Origin: Nematostella vectensis
Lineage: Eukaryota > Cnidaria > Anthozoa > Actiniaria > Edwardsiidae
DNA: 64,000 nucleotides
NCBI RefSeq assembly: GCF_932526225.1
Contig: NC_064044.1
Coordinates: forward strand, 1,061,001 to 1,125,000
Direction: 5' to 3'
Position numbers and translations under genes: made by a program. Shown one piece after another: positions 22,401-31,800 of the stretch (positions are counted from its first letter, which is position 1; every line of letters starts with the position of its first letter). Below the pieces are notes generated by a model. It was not told the DNA's origin. It made no database searches and worked only from the letters and a program-made list of their open reading frames with translations.

Positions 22401-24927
22401 TGCTAAAACTCGATACTAATATCATGGTAAGGGTTAAGGTGCGGAGGGGGTATGGGGGGGGGTGGGTTTGTTGGTAGTACCCCTTACACATAGTTATTGT
22501 AATTTAGCCTATGCTAAAAGAGGAATCAAAAAAACAAAAATACACCATACTACACGGGGACAACAAGTATTTTTTCTACTATCTGCTTTAAAATTGTTCA
22601 TCCTGCTTACCATATCCCAGTTTCAAAGTTTTCAAAAAATTAGACTTTTCATTTTTTCCCTGTACATCTTCCTGGTGAATTCTGTATTTTTCTTGTATAG
22701 CTGTTGAATTCTGAATAAAAAGCTCCTTGCCTAGGGCAGGTTTCGGAGAAGATATGGGATATACATGTCACTCTGTCCTGAATAGCATCTCATTTTCATT
22801 TGGAAATTATTAGGATCTTTATCAATACTTTTTACCACTCTCTTCTACCCACCCATTGTGTGGGTCTGTCCCTCTACAAACATAGGTTCAGACTTTTTTT
22901 ACATTGTTTATACTGTATTTGCAGTCAATATTTTTACACTTGTATTGGGGAAAACTGCCCCCAGTCCACCTTCAAGTACAAAAAGCGACAAAATGTTGCC
23001 TTTAACTAGAGTCCTTAGTTTAGCAGCATTTATGACACTTTTGCATTTTTTGTGTTATAGAGCAGCTGCAGGCCGCGCGTGGAGCTCCATAGGTATAGAA
23101 ATTGGTCATAAACTAGGCGACTCAAAATTTGTGGTCAATGACGTCACGCTGTCAGCTGGCTGTACCACTCACGTGACCAGCTCATGCAACCAGGCCAGCT
23201 AATTGATTCATCACTCTAAACCAATGACAGACTGGCTCCGACAGGAACTGGGGGGGGAGGGGTGAAGGGGCTTGCAAAGCCGGGGGGGACTAAACCTATT
23301 CTGCCTTTCGACATCAAACGATCAACGGAACACAAGCTGGCAGGGAAGAATTGAAGAAAAAAGTCAAATCCAGTCAAATGGCCGTATGAAAATAAGAATT
23401 TGAAGGATACACCTGTCTACTGCTTTGTAGGAACTGCTTTTTTCTTACAAGCTCGGAATATCGGCTCGACTTCTTCACCTGGTGCGGTGGTTGAAAACTT
23501 TATAAAAGGCAACAAAACCAGCAGCATTTATCAGGGAATTGTCGAGGCTCGGCACTACTATTCTCATTATGATGTTACAGAGCAAAAATCAAAAAAGAAA
23601 AGTTTTATTTATGAAAGCTAAAATACGGAATTGTTCTCCTAAACGAGCGAACACCACAAGGCAAACAACATGAACAGTCAAGGTGGGTTCCACCTTGAAC
23701 ACTCCCTAAGGAAAAGCAGTTAGCATAATTTCTTACCCTTAAGATAGGACAAACAACCCCATCTGACTATTTTAGGAGGAGCCCTGCCCCTCCTTCATGG
23801 ATATTGTCAAATGTGATTTCTCTTTTCTTATCTATGCTAACTTTGTCTGGGGTTTTAACTGGGAGGTTAACATCAAAGAATGATATAACTGTGCTGTTAG
23901 ACTGAAGAAGGAAAAGGATAGTGAATTGATGTATTTGTATTCACAAAGATTTGTAGTTGCATCTTCCAGCAATTTGGTACCTGTACCTGTACTGTGTTTT
24001 AAAAATAGCTGAAATTTTACATAGGTATTTTTGGGTACAAAATGTTGGGCTCTCTTGCCGCAAACATCTGCTGAAGTCTCTTGATCTTCTTAGCTGTACT
24101 TAACAAAAAAACTGAGTAATGCTGTACATGGCAAGGCATATATGTTAGATTATTTGATTATAGAAATGTAAAATAGGAAATATCCGCTCAGTATCAGTTG
24201 TCTATCAAATGAAGCTACACAGAGCACTGTTAATAAATAAAACTAAAATATCAGCAATATCTTTTTGGCTGCAAAAGAAGTGATAGGGAGGAGGTTCAGC
24301 ATTTCATTAAGGTGGGAGAAATAGCTGAGATAAAATAAAATCCAGCTTGGACAGTGAATTTCAAACAAGTAACATGTATGAAAAGTGGGGGGGGGGGGGG
24401 GGGGATTTAAGCATACAGCACTTTAGTCTTTTTAAAGCATATAGACTGAGGTAAATATTATTATTATGGATCTCTTTTTTATTTTCAAAGGAAATTCTAG
24501 CCTAGAAGCTCTATTCTTCAGGGGGTCATACCCCTAAACTGCCCAAAGATTCCCAATATGAAAATAGGGTAATAAAGCTGGCTCCGCTTTTAGGCAGTGC
24601 CTAAATCTATATATTAAAAATAGTACATAAGTTAAATATCATTGAGGCTTAATTAAAGTAACCCAATTAGTTAGTTTCAAGTATTAGAAATTAAGGTATC
24701 AATAAAAGATCACAACAAATTCGGATTCCCAAACACAATTTGGAAGTAAATAAATTTAAATTTAACAGAAAGATACCTGGAACAGCAAAGTCCTCCTCGT
24801 GAAAGAACGAAGCGATAATGTGGCCATCCTTTTCTATCAGGCTAAAGTCGACTTCGTCTTTTGATCCAAGTATAATTTTGATCTCTTGTTCCTTGTCGCT
24901 CTGACATGCTGCCGGTTTATCTTTCAT
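13477..24927 (-). CDS. START-GOLD protein (lipid-transfer-like) with a PDZ-like N-terminal segment, eleven exons, 456 aa
   Basis: Exons are 24777-24927, 22207-22364, 20392-20514, 19840-19905, 19221-19323, 18391-18581, 17901-18017, 17041-17151, 15657-15820, 14099-14186 and 13477-13575. Junction phases are 1,0,0,0,1,0,0,0,2,0 and the sum is exactly 457 codons. Residues 1-103 hold FAVPGGGYFLYSINDHPMHG, which looks PDZ-like. Residues about 145-340 form a START lipid-binding domain (GFKFVKRQDEVDIYIG, WSRDVCWLEYGDI, HLVRADLMCTGYVF, VTYVMQADPKGWIPTW). Residues 341-456 form a GOLD domain ending GDYQLVFDNSYSWFKAK. START binds a lipid or sterol and GOLD usually mediates Golgi or vesicle protein contacts, so I infer an intracellular lipid-transfer or trafficking role. 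No signal peptide. Two of its donors have been amplified into minisatellites. The exon 1 to 2 link is the least certain. Confidence 0.8.
13676..13910. repeat. 56-bp minisatellite, 4 copies, in the last intron of the START-GOLD gene
   Basis: Four units sharing CGCGCGTCTGTTTATTATCT and ACAAATAGTTTGTTCTA, 56 bp apart, with a partial fifth. Copies differ by single bases (TCTG versus TCGG, CACG versus CACC). Confidence 0.85.
14263..14396. mobile_element. Short inverted-repeat MITE
   Basis: The left end AAGGTTGGTTCTCACTTGGA is mirrored at the right end (TCCTAGTGAGAACCAGCCTT). The interior has further imperfect inverted GCGCTTGCGCTTGC-type repeats. 134 bp, non-coding, in intron 9 of the START-GOLD gene. 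Confidence 0.7.
14491..15670. repeat. 24-bp minisatellite, about 49 copies, carrying the exon-9 splice donor of the START-GOLD gene
   Basis: Plus-strand units read TATATCGTGACCAGGGTGTT plus ACCC. On the gene strand each unit reads CACGATATAGG followed by GTAACACC or GTAAGACC. The genuine exon 9 ends TCACGATGTAGG and its donor is GTAAGATCC (15656 downward), so the unit is a tandem amplification of exon end plus donor. A few units have GTAAGA (from GTCTTACCC) and others GTAACA. Using any inner copy puts a TAA in frame immediately after the real junction. Confidence 0.9.
16629..17049. repeat. 19-bp minisatellite, about 22 copies, carrying the exon-8 splice donor of the START-GOLD gene
   Basis: Plus-strand unit CCTCAGCATGTCCTACGTA. 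On the gene strand it reads CATGCTGAG|GTACGTAGGA, which is exactly the last nine bases of exon 8 (ending at 17041) plus its donor GTACGT. A few 17-bp units (CCTTCCTCACATGTCCTA) mark local slippage. Because 19 is not a multiple of three and a TGA lies in the first unit, use of an inner donor would cause a premature stop. Confidence 0.92.
17432..17885. repeat. 57-bp minisatellite, about 8 copies, after exon 7 of the START-GOLD gene
   Basis: Units contain CCCCGCTCAGCAAATCCTGT, CTTAGGATCACAATACTACC and TTTCCCCCTAG. On the gene strand the array begins about 15 bases after the exon-7 donor (GTGAGC at 17900 downward). The unit itself does not contain the exon end, so it is donor-proximal rather than donor-seeded. 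Confidence 0.88.
18640..19215. repeat. 41-bp imperfect tandem array after exon 5 of the START-GOLD gene
   Basis: Units share TCTAGTAGGATGTGTGTACA and TAAGATCCCC, regular at about 19000-19190 and looser down to 18660. Diverged copies of the exon-5 3' end (AGGAGGCTTTTCCACATGAT on the gene strand) recur near 18889-18925 as AAGAGGCTTTTCCACATGAT. Part of the block therefore also derives from an exon edge. Confidence 0.75.
21350..21943. mobile_element. Non-autonomous DNA transposon with CAGGGCTT ends and TTTATA target duplication
   Basis: The left end is CAGGGCTTTTGGAATTA; the right end inverted is CAGGGCTTCTGAAATTA. Both sides are flanked by TTTATA (21344-21349 and 21944-21949). The interior is rich in ATTACGCG and AATTACGCGG motifs. 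The ends look hAT-like, but the visible duplication is 6 bp rather than 8, so the superfamily is open. No transposase. It lies in intron 2 of the START-GOLD gene. Confidence 0.7.
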
Positions 24928-25168
24928 CTTGAGTATAATCGCTTACAAAGCCACGAAATTCTCGATGGATTTAGCTCCAGAATCCTTCCTTTACATAGCC
25001 TGATGTATGTCTAAAAATATCAAGAGTAAAGAGATGAAACTACGGCATAACAGCAGAATAAGAACCAAGAACCAAACCAAAATGGTTTTGTTTATTGGAA
25101 ACCGAGTCGAGGCTGGGCTTGCCACAGGGAGCCCTTCAGTGTGAAAGCAAATAATGCATCCTATTTTC

Positions 25169-25220
25169 TAGCCTGCGTACAGCCGGAAATAGTTAACTAT
25201 TTCCGGCTGCACGCAGGCTA
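25169..25220. repeat. Near-perfect 52-bp palindrome
   Basis: Two 26-bp arms (25169-25194 and 25195-25220) meet at GTTAAC with no spacer and only one mismatch (CGTACAG against CTGCACG). It could form a cruciform; it may be a tiny folded MITE. Confidence 0.9.
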
Positions 25221-25365
25221 CCTATTTTCGCGTGGAAAAAAAATGTCGTATTTCGCGAGACTTAAATATCGCAGTTTGGGGGTCATTTTTCACATAGGGA
25301 ATTAAACTTCCTGAAACCGAAAAACCGAGAACAGCATCATTGGGCCAGATTAACATAAAAAAAAA

Positions 25366-25512
25366 TCGTGCAAATAATCGTGCAAATAATCGTGCAAATA
25401 ATCGTGCAAATAATCGTGCAAATAATCGTGCAAATAATCGTGCAAATAATCGTGCAAATAATCGTGCAAATAATCGTGCAAATAATCGTGCAAATAATCG
25501 TGCAAATAATGC
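25366..25512. repeat. 12-bp minisatellite, about 12 copies
   Basis: AAATAATCGTGC repeated almost without variation. Near-identity of copies suggests recent expansion. Confidence 0.95.
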
Positions 25513-25869
25513 CTAATAAAACAAGTTACTTGAGTGCAGGGCGCGATGGATATTAGAGAGTGGGACTTTTGGAGAGAGAACCGCTCTTCCATCTGTCCAT
25601 CCCAGAGGACAGGGATCCTGGCTTACCTCCTTGTGCATGGAGAAAGGGCACAAACGGATCTGCTCCGCAAAATATCTGTTCCGAAGCCTATTTTTTTGCT
25701 GGCTAGGAAGATGTTAGACCCCTCGGTTGCTGGAAAAAAAATCCTCCCGAATGTTCTGCTGGTTCTGCTGGGAATTTTTTTAAGGCGCTGGTAGGGATGC
25801 TTGGGGAAAAAATCGTCCCGATCATTATACGGGCAATTATTAATGTGCTAAAATTCCTAACCAATACTG

Positions 25870-28800
25870 GCTAGTGGTGTAGCTAGTGGTGGACGTGTAG
25901 CTAGTGGTTGGCGTGTAGCTAGTGGTGGGCGTGTAGCTAGTGGTGGGTGTGTAGCTAGTGGTGGGCGTGTAGCTAGTGGTGGACGTGTAGCTAGTGGTGG
26001 GCGTGTAGCTAGGGGTGGACGTGTAGCTAGTGGTGGGCGTGTAGCTAGTGGTGGACGTGTAGCTAGTGGTGGACGTGTAGCTAGTGGTGGGCGTGTAGCT
26101 AGTGGTGGACGTGTAGCTAGGGGTGCACGTGTAGCTAGTGGTGCACGTGTAGCTAGTGGTGGGCGTGTAGCTAGTGGTGGGCGTGTAGCTAGTGGTGGGC
26201 GTGTAGCTAGGGGTGGGCGTGTAGCTAGTGGTGGGCGTGTAGCTAGTGGTGGACGTGTAGCTAGGGGTGCACGTGTAGCTAGTGGTGCACGTGTAGCTAG
26301 TGGTGGACGTGTAGCTAGTGGTGCACGTGTAGCTAGTGGTGGGCGTGTAGCTAGTGGTGGGCGTGTAGCTAGTGGTGGACGTGTAGCTAGTGGTGGACGT
26401 GTAGCTAGTGGTGGACGTGTAGCTAGTGGTGGACGTCAAGCTAGTGGTGGTCGCGTAGCTAGTGGTGGACGTGTAGCTAGTGGTGGACGTGTAGCTAGTG
26501 GTGGGCGTGTAGCTAGTTGTGGACGTGTAGCTAGTGGTGGGCGTGTAGCTAGTGGTGGGCGTGTAGCTAGTGGTGGACGTGTAGCTAGTGGTGGACGTGT
26601 AGCTAGTGGTGGACGTCAAGCTAGTGGTGGTCGCGTAGCTAGTGGTGGACGTCAAGCTAGTGGTGGTCGCGTAGCTAGTTGTGGACGTGTAGCTAGTGGT
26701 GGACGTGTAGTTAGTGGTGGACGTGTAGCTAGTGGTGGACGTGTAGCTAGTGGTGGACGTATAGCTAGTGGTGGACGTGTAGCTAGTGGTGGACGTGTAG
26801 CTAGTGGTGGACGTGTAGCTAGTGGTGGACGTGTAGCTAGTGGTGGACGTGTAGCTAGTGGTGGACGTGTAGCTAGTGTTGCACGTGTAGCAATTGTTGC
26901 ACGTGTAGCTAGTGGTGGACGTGTAGCTAGGGGTGGGCGTGTAGCTAGGGGTGGGCGTGTAGCTAGTGGTGGGCGTGTAGCTAGTGGTGGACGTGTAGCT
27001 AGGGGTGGACGTGTAGCTAGTGGTGCACGTGTAGCTAGTGGTGGGCGTGTAGCTAGTGGTGGACGTGTAGCTAGTGGTGGACGTGTAGCTAGTGGTGGAC
27101 GTGTAGCTAGTGGTGGACGTGTAGCTAGTGGTGGGCGTCTAGCTAGTGGTGGGCGTGTAGCTAGGGGTGCACGTGTAGCTAGTGGTGGACGTGTAGCTAG
27201 GGGTGTACGTGTAGCTAGTGGTGGGCGTGTAGCTAGTGGTTGGCGTGTAGCTAGTGGTGCACGTGTAGCTAGTGGTGCACGTGTAGCTAGTGGTGCACGT
27301 GTAGCTAGGGGTGGACGTGTAGCTAGTGGTGGGCGTGTAGCTAGTGGTTGGCGTGTAGCTAGTGGTGCACGTGTAGCTAGTGGTGCACGTGTAGCTAGTG
27401 GTGCACGTGTAGCTAGGGGTGGACGTGTAGCTAGTGGTGGACGTGTAGCTAGTGGTGGACGTGTAGCTCGGGGTGGGCGTGTAGCTAGTGGTGGACGTGT
27501 AGCTCGGGGTGGGCGTGTAGCTAGTGGTGGACGTGTAGCTAGTGGTGGACGTGTAGCTAGTGGTGCACGTGTAGCTAGTGGTGGACGTGTAGCTAGTGGT
27601 GGACGTGTAGCTAGTGGTGGACGTGTAGCTAGGGGTGGGCGTGTAGCTAGTGGTGGACGTGTAGCTAGTGGTGGACGTGTAGCTAGGGGTGGACGTGTAG
27701 CTAGTGGTGGACGTGTAGCTAGTGTTGCACGTGTAGCAATTGTTGCACGTGTAGCTAGTGGTGGACGTGTAGCTAGGGGTGGGCGTGTAGCTAGGGGTGG
27801 GCGTGTAGCTATGGGTGGGCGTGTAGCTAGGGGTGGGCGTGTAGCTAGGGGTGGGCGTGTAGCTATGGGTGGGCGTGTAGCTAGGGGTGGGCGTGTAGCT
27901 AGTGGTGGACGTGTAGCTAGTGGTGGACGTGTAGCTAGTGGTGCACGTGTAGCTAGTGGTGGGCGTGTAGCTAGTGGTGGACGTGTAGCTAGGGGTGGAC
28001 GTGTAGCTAGTGGTGGGCGTGTAGCTAGGGGTGGGCGTGTAGCTAGTGGTGGACGTGTAGCTAGGGGTGCACGTGTAGATAGTGGTGCACGTGTAGCTAG
28101 GGGTGGACGTGTAGCTAGTGGTGGACGTGTAGCTAGGGGTGGGCGTGTAGCTAGTGGTGGACGTGTAGCTAGTGGTGGACGTGTAGCTAGGGGTGGGCGT
28201 GTAGCTAGTGGTGGACGTGTAGCTAGTGGTGGACGTGTAGCTAGTGGTGCACGTGTAGCTAGTGGTGGGCGTGAAGCTAGTGGTGGACGTGTAGCTAGGG
28301 GTGCACGTGTAGCTAGTGGTGCACGTGTAGCTAGTGGTGGGCGTGTAGCTAGTGGTGGACGTGTAGCTAGGGGTGGACGTGTAGCTAGGGGTGGGCGTGT
28401 AGCTAGTGGTGGACGTGTAGCTAGGGGTGGACGTGTAGCTAGGGGTGGGCGTGTAGCTAGTGGTGGACGTGTAGCTAGGGGTGGACGTGTAGCTAGTGGT
28501 GGACGTGTAGCTAGGGGTGGGCGTGTAGCTAGTGGTGGACGTGTAGCTAGTGGTGGACGTGTAGCTAGGGGTGGGCGTGTAGCTAGTGGTGGACGTGTAG
28601 CTAGTGGTGGACGTGTAGCTAGTGGTGCACGTGTAGCTAGTGGTGGGCGTGTAGCTAGTGGTGGACGTGTAGCTAGGGGTGCACGTGTAGCTAGTGGTGC
28701 ACGTGTAGCTAGTGGTGGGCGTGTAGCTAGTGGAAGACGTGTAGCTAGGGGTGGACGTGTAGCTAGGGGTGGGCGTGTAGCTAGTGGTGGGCGTGTAGCT

Positions 28801-31800
28801 AGTGGTGGACGTGTAGCTAGTGGTGGACGTGTAGCTAGTGGTGCACGTGTAGCTAGTGGTGGACGTGTAGCTAGTGGTGGACGTGTAGCTAGTGGTGGAC
28901 GTGTAGCTAGTGGTGGACGTGTAGCTAGTGGTGGACGTGTAGCTAGTGATGGACGTGTAGCTAGAGGTGGACGTGTAGCTAGAGGTGGACGTGTAGCTAG
29001 TGGTGGACGTGTAGCTAGGGGTGGACGTGTAGCTAGTGGTGGGCGTGTAGCTAGTGGTGGACGTGTAGCTAGTGGTGCACGTGTAGCTAGGGGTGGGCGT
29101 GTAGCTAAGGGTGGACGTGTAGCTAGTGGTGGACGTGTAGCTAGGGGTGGACGTGTAGCTAGGGGTGGGCGTGTAGCTAGTGGTGGACGTGTAGCTAGTG
29201 GTGCACGTGTAGCTAGGGGTGGGCGTGTAGCTAGTGGTGGACGTGTAGCTAGTGGTGGACGTGTAGCTAGGGGTGGACGTGTAGCTCGGGGTGGGCGTGT
29301 AGCTAGTGGTGGACGTGTAGCTAGGGGTGGGCGTGTAGCTAGGGGTGGGCGTGTAGCTAGTGGTGGGCGTGTAGCTAGGGGTGGACGTGTAGCTAGGGGT
29401 GGACGTGTAGCTAGGGGTGGACGTGTAGCTAGGGGTGGGCGTGTAGCTAGGAGTGGGCGTGTAGCTAGTGGTGGACGTGTAGCTAGTGGTGGACGTGTAG
29501 CTAGTGGTGGACGTGTAGCTAGTGATGGACGTGTAGCTAGAGGTGGACGTGTAGCTAGGGGTGCACGTGTAGCTAGTGGTGCACGTGTAGCTAGGGGTGG
29601 ACGTGTAGCTAGTGGTGGACGTGTAGCTAGTGGTGGACGTGTAGCTAGTGGTGGACGTGTAGCTAGGGGTGGACGTGTAGCTAGTGGTGGGCGTGTAGCT
29701 AGTGGTGGACGTGTAGCTAGTGGTGCACGTGTAGCTAGGGGTGGGCGTGTAGCTAGGGGTGGACGTGTAGCTAGTGGTGGACGTGTAGCTAGGGGTGGAC
29801 GTGTAGCTAGTGGTGGGCGTGTAGCTAGTGGTGGACGTGTAGCTCGGGGTGGGCGTGTAGCTAGTGGTGGACGTGTAGCTAGTGGTGGACGTGTAGCTAG
29901 TGGTGGACGTGTAGCTAGGGGTGGGCGTGTAGCTAGGGGTGGGCGTGTAGCTAGTGGTGGGCGTGTAGCTAGGGGTGGACGTGTAGCTAGGGGTGGACGT
30001 GTAGCTAGGGGTGGGCGTGTAGCTAGGGGTGGGCGTGTAGCTAGGGGTGGGCGTGTAGCTAGTGGTGGGCGTGTAGCTAGGGGTGGGCGTGTAGCTAGTG
30101 GTGGACGTGTAGCTAGGGGTGGGCGTGTAGCTAGGGGTGGGCGTGTAGCTAGTGGTGGACGTGTAGCTAGTGGTGCACGTGTAGCTAGGGGTGGGCGTGT
30201 AGCTAGTGGTGGACGTGTAGCTAGTGGTGGGCGTGTAGCTAGTGGTGGGCGTGTAGCTATGGGTGGGCGTGTAGCTAGTGGTGGACGTGTAGCTAGTGGT
30301 GGGCGTGTAGCTAGTGGTGCACGTGTAGCTAGTGGTGCACGTCTAGCTAGTGGTGGACGTGTAGCTAGTGGTGGGCGTGTAGCTATTGGTGGAAGTGTAG
30401 CTAGTGGTGCACGTGTAGCTAGTGGTGGACGTGTAGCTAGTGGTGGGCGTGTAGCTAGGGGTGGACGTGTAGCTAGTGGTGGGCGTGTAGCTAGTGGTGT
30501 ACGTGTAGCTAGGGGTGTACGTGTAGCTAGTGGTGCACGTGTAGCTAGTGGTGGACGTGTAGCTAGTGGTGGGCGTGTAGCTAGTGGTGGACGTGTAGCT
30601 ATGGGTGGACGTGTAGCTAGGGGTGGGCGTGTAGCTAGGGGTGGGCGTGTAGCTAGTGGTGGGCGTGTAGCTAGTGGTGGGCGTGTAGCTAGGGGTGGGC
30701 GTGTAGCTAGTGGTTGACGTGTAGCTAGGGGTGGGCGTGTAGCTAGTGGTGGACGTGTAGCTAGTGGTGGACGTGTAGCTAGTGGTGGACGTGTAGCTAG
30801 TGGTGGGCGTGTAGCTAGTGGTGGACGTGTAGCTAGGGGTGGGCGTGTAGCTAGTGGTGGGCGTGTAGCTAGTGGTGGACGTGTAGCTAGTGGTGGACGT
30901 GTAGCTAGGGGTGGGCGTGTAGCTAGTGGTGGACGTGTAGCTAGTGGTGGACGTGTAGCTAGTGGTGGACGTGTAGCTAGTGGTGGACGTGTAGTTAGTG
31001 GTGGGCGTGTAGCTAGTGGTGGGCGTGTAGCTAGGGGTGGACGTGTAGCTAGTGGTGGGCGTGTAGCTAGGGTTGGAAGTGTAGCTAGTGGTGGACGTGT
31101 AGCTAGTGGTGGACGTGTAGCTAGTGGTGGACGTGTAGCTAGGGGTGGGCGTGTAGCTAGTGGTGGGCGTGTAGCTAGGGGTGGGCGTGTAGCTAGTGGT
31201 GGACGTGTAGCTAGTGGTGGACGTGTAGCTAGGGGTGGGCGTGTAGCTAGTGGTGGACGTGTAGCTAGTGGTGGACGTGTAGCTAGGGGTGGGCGTGTAG
31301 CTAGTGGTGGACGTGTAGCTAGTGGTGGACGTGTAGCTAGTGGTGGGCGTGTAGCTAGTGGTGGACGTGTAGCTAGGGGTGGACGTGTAGCTAGTGGTGG
31401 ATGTGTAGCTAGTGGTGCACGTGTAGCTTGTGGTGGACGTGTAGCTAGTGGTGGGCGTGTAGCTAGGGGTGGGCGTGTAGCTAGGGGTGGGCGTGTAGCT
31501 AGTGGTGGACGTGTAGCTAGTGGTGGACGTGTAGCTAGGGGTGGGCGTGTAGCTAGTGGTGGACGTGTAGCTAGTGGTGGACGTGTAGCTAGTGGTGGAC
31601 GTGTAGCTAGTGGTGGACGTGTAGCTAGTGGTGGACGTGTAGCTAGTGGTGGACGTGTAGCTAGTGGTGGACGTGTAGCTAGGGGTCGGCGTGTAGCTAG
31701 GGGTGGACGTGTAGCTAGTGGTGGACGTGTAGCTAGTGGTGGACGTGTAGCTAGTGGTGGACGTGTAGCTAGTGGTGGACGTGTAGCTAGTGGTGGACGT

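Larger units (their letters stand above)
24928..25865. other. Upstream region of the START-GOLD gene
   Basis: Contains a 52-bp near-perfect palindrome, a 12-bp array and an interspersed repeat segment (25640-25750) that recurs at 53009-53105. The promoter of the START-GOLD gene should lie here; no core element is convincing. Confidence 0.45.

Noticed and set aside
23740-23895. Coding-looking minus-strand stretch (acceptor CTTCTTCAG, peptide with VISFFDVNLPVKTPDKV) between START-GOLD exons 1 and 2
   Set aside because: It would need a phase-0 acceptor while exon 1 ends in phase 1 and exon 2 begins in phase 1, and it reaches a TAG before any good donor. It could be an unused or alternative exon but I cannot place it.
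25534-25794. 86-residue plus-strand frame after the 12-bp array
   Set aside because: Part of it is an interspersed repeat also found at 53009-53105; no domain, no splice support.
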